Assembly: GCA_000499405.2 (NCBI GenBank)
Contig: HG738137.1
Coordinates: 16,231,601 to 16,295,600, forward strand
Length of the DNA stretch: 64,000 bases
Source of the DNA: Onchocerca volvulus
Lineage: Eukaryota > Nematoda > Chromadorea > Rhabditida > Onchocercidae
Direction of reading: 5' to 3'
Positions 27,401 to 41,016 of the stretch are shown piece after piece. The translations under genes and the position numbers were made by a program. The notes under the pieces were generated by a model that saw only the letters and a list, made by a program, of their open reading frames with translations, searched no databases and had not been told where the DNA came from. Positions within the stretch are counted from its first letter, which is position 1. Each line of letters starts with the position of its first letter.

Positions 27401-28215
27401 AAAATTTTTCCATCATTTCTTCTAGTTTCACAGTATTATATTTATGCATATATTACTTGAGATTATGAATATAGAAATAATCATGATAATAGAATAATTA
27501 AAGATTGATAATTTGGCTAACTTGGCGATGGCTGTCCATTATTATTTCCACAATATCATCATCACCATCGATATCACAATTCATTTCCTTGATAATATTC
27601 ACTTTACAATATTAATTTATTGATGATATTATGATTTTCATTTTATGATATCACTCTGTTTTTATCTATGATATTTATTAGATTAATTATTTGCTTTCAT
27701 TTCATCATACTTAATCGTCATAAAATTATCACAGTCTAAAAAAAATAGAAATAAAATAAAAATAAAATAAAATAAAATGAGTGAAATTAATTAAACTAAA
27801 TCCAAAAAAAAAAAATATAATTCTAGCTGAACGTAATCAAATAAATGTATGCAATTCTAGTCTTAAATCATATTTTAAGGCTCCTAATTAAGACAGATAG
27901 TTAAGAAAGATATTTTAAAGAATAAATTTAAAAAAAAAAAAATTCCTGACAATAGCAAGTCAAGTCAGTAATTCTAAACTTGATCGTATAATAGAGAAAA
28001 GTATTAAATATTAACTTGATTTAACTAAGTTAAGTGCTTTTTTTTCCTGTTTTCTATTATTTGTTACTCAATCTTTCAGAATATTTGCATATTTTGCACT
28101 CTATTTCTTTTTATACGTAAATATTAGTTCTTTCAATATTCTTAATCTTTTTTTTGTTTACTTTATTTTCTCAATCAAATCATTCTATAATAATTTGTTT
28201 GCTTTGACAAATCAT

Positions 28216-28217
<2 letters not shown>

Positions 28218-28252
<35 letters not shown>
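28218..28252. repeat. 35-base T homopolymer
   Basis: Thirty-five consecutive T, the longest homopolymer I found in the window. It is possibly an old poly(A) tail on the minus strand or plain slippage; no retroposed gene is seen next to it. Confidence 0.85.
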
Positions 28253-31200
28253 CTACATAAATCAAACAATGAATAATATCGTTTTTTTTTTTTTTCAAAT
28301 TTTTGAATGTTTAATTTTCTCGAAAAATATTTGGTTGAAATATTTATACAATCATTATTTTTCATTTATACATTTTTCTATTGTGTCAATAAAAAATATA
28401 TAAACAAAACAATAATTGCATAAGTATTTTCATTAATTTTCTGTTTCGTACTTATCTGTCAATTAATAATTTTGCATTCTTTTTTTTTCTCTCATTGTTA
28501 CTCATTTTGTTAATTATTTATCAATCGATAATCTATATGCTAGTATTTTTTCATTATTTCATATATTGAATTCATATATTCACATATTTTTGCCATCAAT
28601 TTCATAACTATCGTTGAAATCCATATGTTTTTCTCATACAATTGATATTTAATATTTGAAAAAAAAAAGAAAAAAAAATTAATAATATCAAATTGAATGG
28701 CCGAATTAATTAAGAAATCACCAACTTTTTTATATGCTACTTGTTTGCAAATAATATGTTATGATATAATTTTAGGTAAAACAATTTATAAGTATATGAT
28801 TATTACTCATTTGAACAGTTTGGTTGCAAGATTTAAGATCTGCTAGGAAATTAATAGAAACCAAGATTAATTGCCAAATGAGATTCTTGTTGGTCATTCA
28901 TCAATAAATAATCTAATAATTTAAGAAAACTAATAACTGATTGGAATTAAATGCAAAAGTTAATTGCATTCAGAAATGATAGAACAATCGCAATAATTAA
29001 AGACTATTTTCATCTGCAGAACTGATAAATGAATTAAAAGTGAGAAAGAGATTCCAAAAAGTTATGATGTATGTGATTAAGAACAATAAATTTAAATTTC
29101 AAATTAAATTAAAATAGACAAACCATAGGGGAATTCCCTTGAAATTTTTACGGTTAATTTTTTATCCTAAAATTAATATTCTAATAATTAATAATTTGGT
29201 ATTAATTTTAAAAAAATATAAATGAATATCTGATTCAAGAAACCAACAAAGGTGTTATAAAAGACCAGAAAAAAAAAAAAAGGAAAATTTTGATTACTAA
29301 AATATGTCGCTTTATGTCAATAAATTCTGTATCATTTAAAAGAATTTCCAAAACAATGTCTTAAACAAAGTCAATTAGATCGATTTTTCTTAACTAAAAA
29401 TCCACTTTAAAAAACTATTTAAAATGATTTCATTACTACTAGCAACACTTTTCTCATTTTTCCTACAATAAACTTTATTAATTAGTTTTACCTTTCGTTA
29501 TAATCAGTATTTTAGATCCACTATGAGTCTGCTAAAGTTTGGAATGACACAATGTGTATAATTTAGCTTTTTCACTAAATTTTTTTTTTTTTAATTAAAA
29601 AAGCTTGTTAACATTATATCCTGTTATTGAGAAAATTGGATAAATATTGTTCCCAATTGCTCAATTCACCTTCATGTATTAATTCAATTACGTGTGCAAT
29701 AAATGCAAATAACAAAGAAATATTTTTATCTCAATATCAAACAGATATTTCCAGTCATAAACAAAATAAACAAAACATTAATTAATGCCTTTTCCTTCAA
29801 GTACAAATAAATTAAAATAATATCAACATTCGGATATTATTACTCGATGATGAACGAATGAAAATAAATGAACTATTATGAAATAATATGAAATGCTTTC
29901 TTCTCTCCAACAAAACTCAAGATTTCATAAGTTCGTTAGAAAACTTAAAAATTCTGTGAATCTCAAAAATTATTAAAAACATAACAGCACGGCAAAACGT
30001 CATTATTTGGAAAAGCATAATAGGAGATTGATTGCTCGGATTGCAATTAAACTCAATATTTAAAGAATACTGGATATTTCTAAAGTTAATTTAAATTTTA
30101 TTACCGCACTAAATTAACCATTTTCCCAGACAGTATTATTACAAAGACCACATGGTAAAAAGCTAGACTGAAATCTAAATATAAACTTTTTGCAGAGTTT
30201 TATTTATTCTGAAGTTTATGTTCCTTATGTTTTTTGACTTGATAACACATGAATTACTTTAATCTAGATAATAGTTCATCTAAATATCTTATTCTTATTT
30301 GCTGCACTCATTTCGACGGTTAAGTTGAAGATTAAAACTCATTTTTAATTTGATAAAAGGAAAATGATAAGATCAGAAATATATTGAGGTCTCAGAAAAT
30401 AATACTAATATAATCCACAAATATGCCACGAAAAAAACTGCACTCATCAATTCTAATTATATAAAATCGTATCATTCTTTTCATTTTCTATAACTATGAA
30501 ATTGAGCTGGTATTTTTTCTATTGCAAAATATATTTTTCACTTTCTCTTTTACATTATTTTCTTCCTTTATTGTGAAAAATTATAAAACTTCTTTCTATT
30601 TTTAACAAACATTATTAAATGGATGAAGAAATACAGCTGAAAGCATTAACAATAATAAAACAGTAAGCCACTCATTCTTTCTAATAGAATTAAAAAAGGA
30701 AAAATATTTTATAATTAAATACCTTCATTTTGCAAGAATATAACGAAATGAGAAAGCAAATACTAAAACGAATAAAAATAAGAAAAGAAGATCAGAATAT
30801 AAAATAGCAATGAAATTGAAAAAATACGCTGATTCTTAAAAATGAAAAAAATATAGAGGCAAAACAGCGATATCATCACAAAATAAGACTTGAATATCTT
30901 TCAGAAAAGATTAAAACCAAGAAGTGGTAGTCAAACTAATGAGAATATTTCTTTGGAAATTTCAGCATAGTCAAGAAAAATATATAGTTTTAGCCAATTG
31001 AGGCCAAAAATGCAATATTTGCAATCTATTTATATAGCGTAGCTACTCGGTTTGGTGTTATGAAATCATCTCAAAAAGATCATATATGTCTCCAGGATAT
31101 TAATTTGGGACAGGATAAGTACACTATGCATCCCAAATAAATTCGCAGATTTTTAGGATCCATGAAAAACCACGCTAATAACTAATAACTATTGTAATTC

Positions 31201-31360
31201 CAAATGAACGTAGCGTGATGTAGGAAAAACGGAAAACATTTCGATCATTGCAATTTTGATTTCGATATTTTCCTACGTAAATTTTGATTGATTTGGAAAT
31301 TAAATTAAGTAACCAACAGTTTCTTACAATTTAACCAGCAGTGAAATAACCGATAGTTTC

Positions 31361-34300
31361 TTACGCTTTCCCATTGTTATTTATCAACTCGACAATCATT
31401 ACATCATCAATTCGCTTACGGAGAAATTTCAATTTAAAAAACGGTTTTTCGCATGAAACAGCATTCATAAAACACAATATGTCATTATCCACACAGCCAT
31501 TAAGACCTATATTGATATCATTTACATCTGATAATAAGCAAGGAATTCCCATAGCTGGATGCATCCTTGTTATTTTGGACTGAAATTTCAAAAAAATTTC
31601 ATTACAAAGATCAAAATTGGTCATAAATATTGTGTTTAATCCCGCTGCATTTTGATCGTATTAAATCATCCACGATCTGAGAAGTTTATGAATTAGTAAT
31701 TCGATAAATTTCAACAAATGATCACGAAATTGCAATCTACTTCGTGTGATATGTAAGCTGAGGAAAACTTATAATCAATTGCTGCTTTCGACATTTCTAA
31801 CAGTAAAACTTAAATTGCTAACTGCTAATAATAGTTTGAATGATGTTGAGAATATTCATTAGAAAGTGAAATAATCTGGTCTATTCAGAACTATACAATT
31901 TATACACTGGTTCCAGTTTTTCGTCATGATGGTAAATCATCCCGATTCAAAAACAAAGAAAATGACTGCCATGAAATTTCTGAATATATTTGAATAAAAG
32001 AATAAGATCTCCAAACCACACTAATTTTTATTGAAAGATAATTTATACTGCTGATGAAAATCAAGCAAGTATGGAAGAACAAATGAAAGCGTAAAAAAGA
32101 AAATAAATTATTAAAATTCAAAATAATGAATATTATTGCATTATTTTCTTGACATCATAATAAAACCAACCTGCTCACTAATAGAGCGAAGATCATTATA
32201 AGATACTCTTTCATAATTCCCATAATCAATATAATGCACTTCAACATTCGTATCATATATTGCAGTAATCACTGCACGAAACATTGCTTGAAACGCATGA
32301 CAATATGAAACGCAAAGAGTGCCTAGTTTCTGAAATATCAAAATTTCATAGACGAAAAGGATTACAAAAGAATATTTGTCGGCGTGAACAGTTAAATGAA
32401 GTACTCAAAAATTTTATTCGCTAAGAGATCCTAGTCTTTCATAGTGACATCTAAAGTGTATCTCTATTGAAATTTGGAAGAGGATTAGACCAAATCGCCA
32501 GAAACTATAGTTGTTACTGCTGATGCCTAGATTATGATGCAGATTGACAAAATACTCAGATCATATTAAAAAATAACGAACAATATTTTCTTTGGGTAAT
32601 GGTTCCGCAGCTGTTAGGCCATTCAAATATTGATCAATAATATCCAACAGCCCATCTTCTTGAATTTGCACGAAAAACAGCGGCCAATTTTGATTTGACC
32701 GATCATCATCGCTTCTTTTTACAGTATGTATTGTCTGTTTTTCCACTTCTATATATGGCATATAACACTGCAAAGATAAAGTAACTACAAAAAGTATTAC
32801 CTCTACAAATATTTTGATTACTTGTGTTATGATGCAATGACTGTAGTAAAAGAAGGTAACTGAGAATTTTGGTCCAAGGTTACAACGATATCATAGACAC
32901 TCAGAAATTATGATCAAAAATATATAGAGCATCATGTAAATGACACGAATTACCAACAACAATAATCGTCTGTTGTAATTTTAAATCTTATTTTTCTATG
33001 CTTCATTTCGTCTTCTCTAAATTTTTTCTAGTACAATTTACTTTTTCTGTTTGATTGATACTAAATTAGAATCCAAATTTCGAATCTCATGCGAATTTCG
33101 GAGCCGAAATTCCGACAGAAAAATTTTAATGGTCGAGCAAACGATTTGTATACTAAAAATAATATAAGTATGCATGAATTGGGGTATAAAAATTCAAATT
33201 TTGCTCAATGTAGGACAATACAGCCGCTATTTTCACTCGTGATAATGCAATGGTGGTAATATAAGTAGCGATTATATCAGTAACATTAATAAAAATGAAG
33301 AACGGTAATAATAATAATGTTCTTGTAATAATAACAACAATAATAAAAACAAGTATTAAAATATAATTGAATTTTGTCACCTCTCAAATTAGCATTTCCT
33401 CATTTAATGCTCAGACACTTCTATTCCCTAGTGATCTATCTTTAGTTCTGATAGTTATAGAATATGGATGAAATAAAAAAATAATAATAACAACAATAAA
33501 AAAAAGTCCACAAGAATTTAGAAAAAAATTTGCTGAAAAAACTACTTTATATTTTAGAGTTCCGATTAAGCCCCCATTACTGAACAACACTGTTGATAGA
33601 TTTCCTGCTTTAAAATTGGTAATGTTTTGGTTACTTTCATCCTGAAATTGATAATTCCAGTGTGCCCGGTTAGAATTCATTCTATTCGGTAAAGTAGTAA
33701 TGATCAGTTCGTCTCTATTCAGAAAAGTCAGTAATCTGGTAAAGAAGTATTCAAAATCTCCTGAAAGTACTTTTAAGAAGCTAATTATTAAATCGTTTAA
33801 TTAATTCACTGAATGAAGCTGTTAATGACATTTATTTACAGGCATTTTACTTCGTGTTCATATATTCTGATTCAAAATCTTCAGTGTTTTATTTCATGCA
33901 GTGGATTAGGAAAGCAGAAAAATAACTTAAAAAGAATTCAGTAGGATACTTATAGTCGCATTTAACTATTTGATAAAAACAATAGCACAAAAAATTTAAC
34001 AGTAACAATCATAAATATTGATGAATTTAATTAGGATCAGTAAGACTTTAAAGATTTACCTCACTCTTTAGCGCTTCTGAAACATCACAAACTGATACGA
34101 ATTGTTGCTTTGTTTTTTGCATCAGGTAGCTATTTTCGTCGCGTGAATTGTGTACGTATAATGGCTTCTGAAAAAAGACTATAACAATTTTATTATAAAC
34201 TGAAAGAATATGCTTACAGAATATTTCAAAATCACTACTTGAAACTTGAATTCAAACTTGGCTACATTTCATTATGTTAAGAAATAATAATTAAATTTTT

Positions 34301-37031
34301 CTTGATATTTTTACATCTTAGTATTCACATTGTTTTGACAGTTCATGATCAACTACATCAAAAAGAATTGATTAAAACCTCCTGCATTTCATGAAGTGAC
34401 ATTGATTCTCCTGAAAGAAATTCACTATCATCAACATTTGATCGAATATGTTTTTCTGATCCTCGTTCAACATGTTGTATAGGATATTTCGTATCGACTA
34501 AGCCAATAATAGATAAGTAAAAGGAAATTATCGGGTAATCACTTTTCCTTCTTTCAAAAAATTTTTACATCATGGCTCAGAAGATAAACGAATATTTCTG
34601 ATCAATATCATGCACTTTGTGATAATTTCACTTTTTCGATTGAATTGACTTTATGCAAAATTTAGTTTTTCTTAGTAGCAATATTCCCACTGAATGCTTA
34701 AACTCATGTAACAATTTTTCTACTGAATGCTTAAACTCATTACTTTTGAAATCAGAAAAGAGCAATTCTTTTAATGAATGCTTACACCTCTGAAATCAAA
34801 AAAGAGCATTAAATGTATCCTGATTAATACTAAAGTACTGCTTGATACCAATGTGAAATGATTTTGAGTTTGAAATTTTCTTTACTTGAGTTATTTTGCA
34901 CCAAAAGATAGAAAATGTGCATGATAGTGATGATGAAACATTGTCTATTTAAACTCTTTGACAGAATCTTTCATACGGTTAAAATGTTTGGTAATTTTAA
35001 TAAATGCATTTCTTGTTGACATAAAAAATCAATAAAAGGACCATTTTCAAACTGATGACATTGTTTCATTAATGCCTGCTGTTGTATACCGACTGAAACT
35101 CCCAGATCAGCTGTATTGTAACATTCATTCAGAACATGAATCGGTGGTTCACCATATTGCGTTTTACATAAAGCTTGTTTTGCTCTATATCCTGTATAAG
35201 ATAGCAGTATTAATAAATAGCTGTAATAATATCAATTTTATGAATTCCCACCTCCATAGATTTAAAAGAAAAATCAATAAATTCTACGCATCGATAATGA
35301 TATATTTACAGATTTCGGATCCTATAAGCTATGATTTTATTACTGCTAAATAGATGGGTAGTTGAATCCCTTGAAACCCCTGCGAGAATAACAATTTAAT
35401 CATTGACGGAAAAATTCCTGCGACTGGTTGATTGCAAAACTAGAGACTAGAAAATGCAGTACGGTATTGGATTGATCATTCGAAAAAAGAATGTTGAAGA
35501 TAATAACATAACTTCAAATATCGCAATTTTTTTCATTCAAGTTCTTCTATTACTCTAAAATACTTATTCATTTCGAAATTAATAATGAATATCAAAATTT
35601 TAATCTATTTTCCAGTTAATCTTATTAGATAAAACAATGGGTGTTACCTCGCTGCTGAAAGTTATTGTTCAAATCCCCCATGAACATTGCCGATGCTTTG
35701 CTATAGGTAGGTCGAGAATGGCCCATTCCTGCATTATGCTAAAATGGCAAAAAATTTAAAAAGTCAAGAGAAATTATCCTGAGATAAAGGGAAAGTGAAA
35801 AAATTAAAAATTCAGAACCGAAGCTAAAGTTGAAATTCGTGATGATGGTCGTGCGCTTTTCGGAACTGTGATCAATGATACTGGACTATTATACATTTTA
35901 GATAAATCACCAACAATGGGATGAGTTGAGCAGGAATTCATTATTTGGGTAGCGGCAGGAGCATGTGCATTCAATTTTCCCTGATCCGGAAATCTGAAGA
36001 AAATAGAAATGGATTTCTTTCTCGATATAGAATTTTGATGTTCGACTAATATTTTCCAAAAGTTTCTATTTTGTTCGTCGTTGTTTCAAATATCAACAAC
36101 AAACCCAGATTCTATTCTACATTTAGTAATAGATCTACATATTATTCGGACTGTCATTGCATTTGTAATCGCAACTCTAGAGCCACTGATTTAAAATCAA
36201 AATAAGGCTTAGCCGTATTAGTTTCCAACAAAGAATAATTTACAATCACTCATAATAGTTCATGAAAAAAATAACATTGGAGATAACTGTTGAACTGTCA
36301 TCGGATCTATCGATAAATTGGTCGATAAATTAGCAGACTGCGACGGATTCGTTGCCTGAGCACGGGCCTGAAATGTTGACAGTGCAGAGCTTGGATTCCA
36401 ACTATTCATATTAGAAGTTAGGTAACTATGAACCTGTACTGGTCGAGAAGTGAGATTTGGAACTGAATTGCAAGTAGTCTGAAATAAAACACATAAAAGT
36501 GTTTTAAAACGGAAAATTCTGGAAGACGTGACAGCTATAGTGGAATATCAAAAATAAGTGGGAGAGAAGATAATGAAAATAAAATGAAAACAAAACAAAT
36601 AAAAATGTAGGAAAGTGAAAACTGCAAAGAGTATGTTGCTAGACTCCAAAAACTCGCAACTCATGATACTTGTTTTTTTGAGGTGAATCTAATTGTCAGC
36701 AAACAATCAGACTTTGCTGAGATATAAATTCAAAATGAAAAATAAAAAGGGAATGAAAGTAATGGAAACTGAGGAAAATCCAAAACAAAAACATCGTAAT
36801 ATTATCAATGTCCCATAGAAGTGATGGAACGGAATGCCAGAAATATCGTGCTTGATAAGAAAAGATGATATAATACGAGAAAAACTCTAAAAAATGATAA
36901 CTTACATTTGTAGCAGGTATAGAGGGCATTGCTATTGTATCCAACCTTTTTAAAATCGTGGCAAACTGCAACTGCAAAGTTTGTAATGCCCAATCTTGCT
37001 CAAATTTCGATCTAAAACTGTTTTCATTCAT
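31361..37031 (-). CDS. Tudor-domain protein (downstream gene of a tandem pair), about 581 aa
   Basis: Eleven minus-strand exons: 36906-37031, 36276-36478, 35819-35993, 35648-35738, 35042-35191, 34379-34497, 34065-34167, 33546-33760, 32582-32767, 32171-32329 and 31361-31579 (stop 31361-31363). Phases agree throughout. The donors at 35042 and 34065 are chosen partly by phase. Residues about 1-330 are polar and Gln/Asn/Ser/Pro-rich and look disordered. The C-terminal part is an extended Tudor fold: MFRAVITAIYDTNVEVHYID, then DYGNYERV (residues about 490-498), then SKITRMHPAMGIPCLLSDV of the SN-like half. The aromatic cage partners Y and D of the DYGN motif are present. Family role: binding of methylated arginine tails, typically in germ granules and small-RNA machinery. 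The ATG follows a TTTCAG acceptor by 24 bases, suggesting SL trans-splicing after the upstream Tudor gene. Alternatively both genes are one transcript. Confidence 0.85.
34689..34810. repeat. diverged short repeats within a Tudor-gene intron
   Basis: The 19-mer ACTGAATGCTTAAACTCAT occurs at 34689-34707 and 34722-34740, with a weaker copy near 34774. A second motif, CTGAAATCAAAAAAGAGCAT, recurs in related form at about 34744-34764 and 34787-34809. Read on the minus strand the array is open for about 50 codons after a TTTCAG acceptor, with repeated FKHSV-like units. It could be an extra exon, but no donor with a fitting phase is convincing, so it is listed as repeat. Confidence 0.6.
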
Positions 37032-37278
37032 TAACACTAAGCTTTGGAGCACTAGCTGAAATATCTTAACATCTCATTGGAGTACATGAATATTTATACC
37101 GAACAGTATGTAACTAAAATATTAAAATGTAAATAACAAATTCTTTACAATTCCATCAAAAGACAATTTACTACATACAAAAAAATACGAAATAATAGAA
37201 ACATGCTGACAAGAAAATAAAATTATGGTGATTTCAAATTATGAATAAGAATTATGAAGAAAATTAGATAGAAATAGA
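37032..37278 (-). promoter_or_regulatory. candidate intercistronic region with trans-splice acceptor
   Basis: On the minus strand the upstream Tudor gene stops at 37279-37281 and the next one starts at 37031. In between lies a T-rich stretch ending in ATATTTCAG at about 37056, exactly what an SL-type acceptor in a nematode operon would need. No AATAAA hexamer is evident in it, which weakens the operon reading and leaves open a single gene with an unusual splice. Confidence 0.45.
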
Positions 37279-40202
37279 CTACTTCTTCAACTCAAATAAT
37301 TCCCTTTCAACTTGCAATCGTTCGTTTTTTTCTCGCAACTTTTCTTCTGAAATTTGATTCAATTGTTCAATCGATGTTACGATCGTATTATTGTCCTCAT
37401 CTTTAATATAATCACAGCAGATATCTTCCATATTTGCTGCAGCATAAGTTTTCTCCATTGCTGAAGGTTGCATTGCTTGTACAATCGTCCCCCAGTAAAC
37501 ATCATCATCACCGATTGTTGCTATGCAAACAGTGTATTCCTTATCGACTTCCAGCTTAAATCATGCCAAAAATTCTCATAATAAATAGCAATATGTTTAT
37601 AGTGAATTGAACAGTATTTAGCATTTAAAACAAATCCAAAAAAAAAAAACTAACATCTCGTAAGTTTCTATTTCGCTGTCTTCTCATCCCAAATTTGAAT
37701 GCTGCTATTGGCATTTTCAGTACATCTGCTGGCTTTAACATAGATCTTGTCAAGATCACAATTATATTAGATGTAATTATAAATTAATTTCAAGTGATGA
37801 ATTTTATGATGTTTAGGAAATATATGAAATATATCGACAGTATGATAAAGTCTATTGGTTTGAAGCTTTTTTGATTTCCTCTTCCATAACTTGAAAAGAA
37901 ACATTTCGATCAGGTAATGAATAAGACATATCAAAAAGAATATTATTCCATTCTATCAAAAAATGCTACCTGTCCGCAAAGATCATATATTGCAAAGGAA
38001 TCGCAGATAATGCGTTGTCCGTAATCGACAAGGAAAACTGAACAAGTCCCATCTTTCATATTGAATTGACTTGCTAACGCTCTGAAAATAGTCTTTTGGA
38101 CTTATACTTTTTTTTTGTTTAAAATTGCTATTTTAATGAATAAGGGAATAGAAACAGTACTGCACAAAAATCCTTTGTGTGATTTGTCTGAAATAAAAAA
38201 AAAAAAAAAATTGCAGCAATAAATGCTTTGCAGCACAGAGGTCACGAACGAATAACTGCCTATCAATCTCGAACGAAGTATAAATATTGATTATTTGAGA
38301 AATGTGTGTTTCATTTAGATGTTTTTTTATTTTTTGATTAATCTCTTAATTATTATATAATTTCTATTTTAGTAATTTTCTTCTGCTTGATATTTTTGTT
38401 AATTCTTATTGTTGAATTAATTTTGTTTCTATATGTTTATTAAAACTTAAGTTTTTATATAAAGTTGTCCTCTGCTCTATGACTTTTTAAAATTTTTTTG
38501 TCGTGACGGCACTAAAGTAGCGTAATGTGTTTTTTAATGATTTCAATTATCAATAAAGTTTTCAACAATTTTTTGCTAATATTTTACTCGAATTATTTTT
38601 TTAATTAAAAATTATTGGTTAGAGTACGACAAAGATAAGTCTTCGGAAACTTCATTTTAAATTTTGAAATTTTTGGTTTCAGCACTTTCTTGGGAACAGA
38701 TTTTAGGGAATTTTTATTATTTAAAAATTAAGCCCGATTTAACAAGACTGTAAAATATAAATTGTTATTTATATTAGTGTGCTGCGCAACATTCATGTTA
38801 AGTATTTTTTATGGGAATGGAGAGCTTTTTCTTTTTTTCTTTTTTTTTTTTCATTCTATTTCGAGACTATTTCAGGAAATTCAACAGCGTGATCTTCTGT
38901 CACAAAAATCTAGGATGGAATTTACGATAATAGCCTGGCAGAATGTTAATCCTGGTAAACTCTAAATTTGACTAAAATCTAGAAATATTCTAATATTTTC
39001 GGATTTAATGAAATGGTAACTATCAAAATTCATCGAGGTTGTTTACAAATAAAAAATGTATAGAAATGACATATAGATAACATTTCTGATTAGATTCTGC
39101 AATGATCATGACTTATTGGACTTAACCGCTTTATCTATCTTAATAGTGATAACAACTTCTCTATTGATAAATTTATTTCGAAAATGAAGTTTCTGATGCT
39201 TTATGTCTTTTCTAATAACTTCCTAAAACGGGTTATCAATATGTGAGCAATGATTTTAAAGGTGAAAAGACAAATCATTAACCTGTAAAAACGACAACGA
39301 CTCGCTCTGGATAAGTTAACTGACCGTGCTACGCGAGCAATGCATGCCACTTCACGTGTAGCATCAAGATACATCGATGGAGACAAGCGCTTTATTGGGC
39401 GTACCATATACTACAATAGATGCAGACAAATAGTTAACAACGAAAGTTCAAAAAAATCATTCAAAAAATCTAAATTTCTTACAGAATAACTTCCAAAAAA
39501 TACACCAAAATTCTCGCTCCAATTATCTCTTGCTGTTATGCAAAGAAGGTAAAGTTGGATAAATCAAAACGTAGAATTCCTTAGCCAAAAAAAAGTACAC
39601 GATAATTTAAATTATACATCTGTTACATCAAATCTATCGATATAGAACAAAAAGTGACATCCGCATATTATTCATTAAAAGACTGAGTTACGGAGCAATT
39701 TAGACTAGTATTCAGGAAGACTTGATTTATAATTTTTTCAGAAATTTTACAAATAAGCAAGAAAATTTCCTTTTCGAAGTGGTGTACAGAATGACATCTT
39801 ACTTCGAAAAGATGTGATCAATGCGATTAGAACTTTTCCGTTATTTTGTATCTTTTATCAAGATTGGCTAGTTTTGTATTACAAATGCTCCAAATTTTTC
39901 TAAAAATCTCATAGCAATATATATTTAATTCAGAAAGCTTTCAACGATAAATTTTTTGAACGAAAATATCAAAAGTTAAAAGAAAAAAAATTTACCTGAT
40001 ATAAAAGAGTCAACTGTTCCGTACTTCTCATTAGGTAGATATCATCGGCCAATTTCTCCGTTACACGCGCAATAAATTTCCGATCTAAAGTAACCTCAAA
40101 GGGCGAGAAAATGAAATTCGTATCATTTTTGGTTTTTTCTACAACAATTGGCGAGGAGATACTTTTCATAGCCATCTGCAATGTATTTTTGATTTCCAAC
40201 AT
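37279..40202 (-). CDS. Tudor-domain protein (upstream gene of the pair), about 266 aa
   Basis: Five minus-strand exons: 39996-40202, 39283-39410, 37970-38081, 37655-37732 and 37279-37554 (stop 37279-37281). Phases agree. The acceptor at 37732 is weak and was chosen because it restores the frame. The extended Tudor domain starts at [16 protein letters not shown] (residues about 32-47), continues through a basic [15 protein letters not shown] strand to [11 protein letters not shown] (about 126-136), and on into [16 protein letters not shown] and [21 protein letters not shown] replaces the canonical DYGN. The C-terminus is a charged, probably coiled helix ([19 protein letters not shown]). The start ATG at 40202 is the first in the open frame, but the frame stays open a further 20 or so codons upstream, so the true start may lie earlier. 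Likely a germ-granule adaptor by family, which is inference. Confidence 0.82.
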
Positions 40203-40323
40203 TATTGTTTCCGACCAATCATCAATTGAAGCAAAGATTAAATCACAAATGAATTTTAAATAAGATATTTAAATTGATATTGGCAGATCGAAACTTAGTA
40301 CAGATTGATGTAAAATTATGATA

Positions 40324-41016
40324 AAGAACTATCATAAAAAATAAGCCGTTATTTATCACAATTTTATACGGAGAAATAAATAAGAACATAGATGAGAATT
40401 CGCTTTGGCTTGTTACTCTCAAATGTTTGAAAATTCCTGTAAATCAGGAAATTATAACTTTTGTAATAAGTTTACGTAAAAAAATAACTCTTAAAGAATC
40501 TTCCCGAAGAGATTCGGACAAGAAAGCTAGAAGGAAACGTACTCGAGAACGAATAAAATACCGTAAAGCAATAATTTGTAGTTCCGTGCACTATAACACA
40601 ACAACAAAAGTTAATTAATGTTTATGTTTAGTAGAGTTGGCAATGTATGATTAAGACAGTACGAGAATACAGGAACTAGACTAATGCGACGATCAATAAT
40701 CTCATCATGCACACATTTTGAGCTATGAATCATTCCGAAGGAATCCTACGTGTAAAAGGATAGCTTCTCGACGACGCGGCTCACAGCATACGTTAAAAAA
40801 GCGATGCGCAAAAATTGCGTCTATCGTAAAGAAGAACAGTATGTGGTAGTTTTTTTTAAAAAATGGCATTAATTAAACGTAGGTATTGCAGAAATCACTA
40901 GAAGCTCTTGGAGAAAAAATCCTGATGATTTGTAATTTGCGTCGTAAATTGATTGATTCGGAAATTGTTCCTTGTCTTTGTGATTCTGTTAGGTCAGCAA
41001 TAGATTTTATTCAATA
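40324..41016 (+). other. coding-like fragments on plus strand, cut by Helitron end
   Basis: Three open stretches look more coding than their surroundings: 40324-40618, with a strongly basic part (DSDKKARRKRTRERIKYRK); about 40700-40850 (RIASRRRGSQHTLKKRCAKI) with a GTATGT donor; and 40891-41016 after a TATTGCAG acceptor (ALGEKILMICNLRRKLIDS and IVPCLCDSV). Phases between them could not be joined cleanly. The last stretch runs straight into the Helitron terminus at 41017, where the stop TAG is supplied by the element. This could be the remnant of a gene divergent from the upstream Tudor gene, or noise. Confidence 0.3.

Larger units (their letters stand above)
12443..31360. other. 18.9-kb gene desert upstream of the receptor gene
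   Basis: Both strands were read and no exon chain, RNA gene or recognisable domain was found. The region is extremely AT-rich, full of A and T runs of 10-35 bases, and contains the separately listed simple repeats, repeat arrays, hairpin and Helitron-like element. Open frames here are short and made of Phe/Lys/Asn/Ile-rich low-complexity sequence. Receptor control elements or untranslated exons could lie here, but nothing shows them directly. A short coding-like stretch near 31036-31138 is discussed under rejected items. Confidence 0.6.

Noticed and set aside
31036..31138. Plus-strand 34-codon coding-like stretch after an ATATAG acceptor
   Set aside because: Composition looks coding, but there are no partner exons and the minus strand is equally open; not enough to call a gene.
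35072..35353. 93-codon plus-strand open frame
   Set aside because: Its left part is antisense to a Tudor-gene exon that fits in frame between its neighbours.
37055..37279. Joining both Tudor genes into one protein through a donor in codon CAA|GTTGAA
   Set aside because: The donor is poor, and the charged helix continues without break to the stop at 37279, so two genes were preferred; not excluded.
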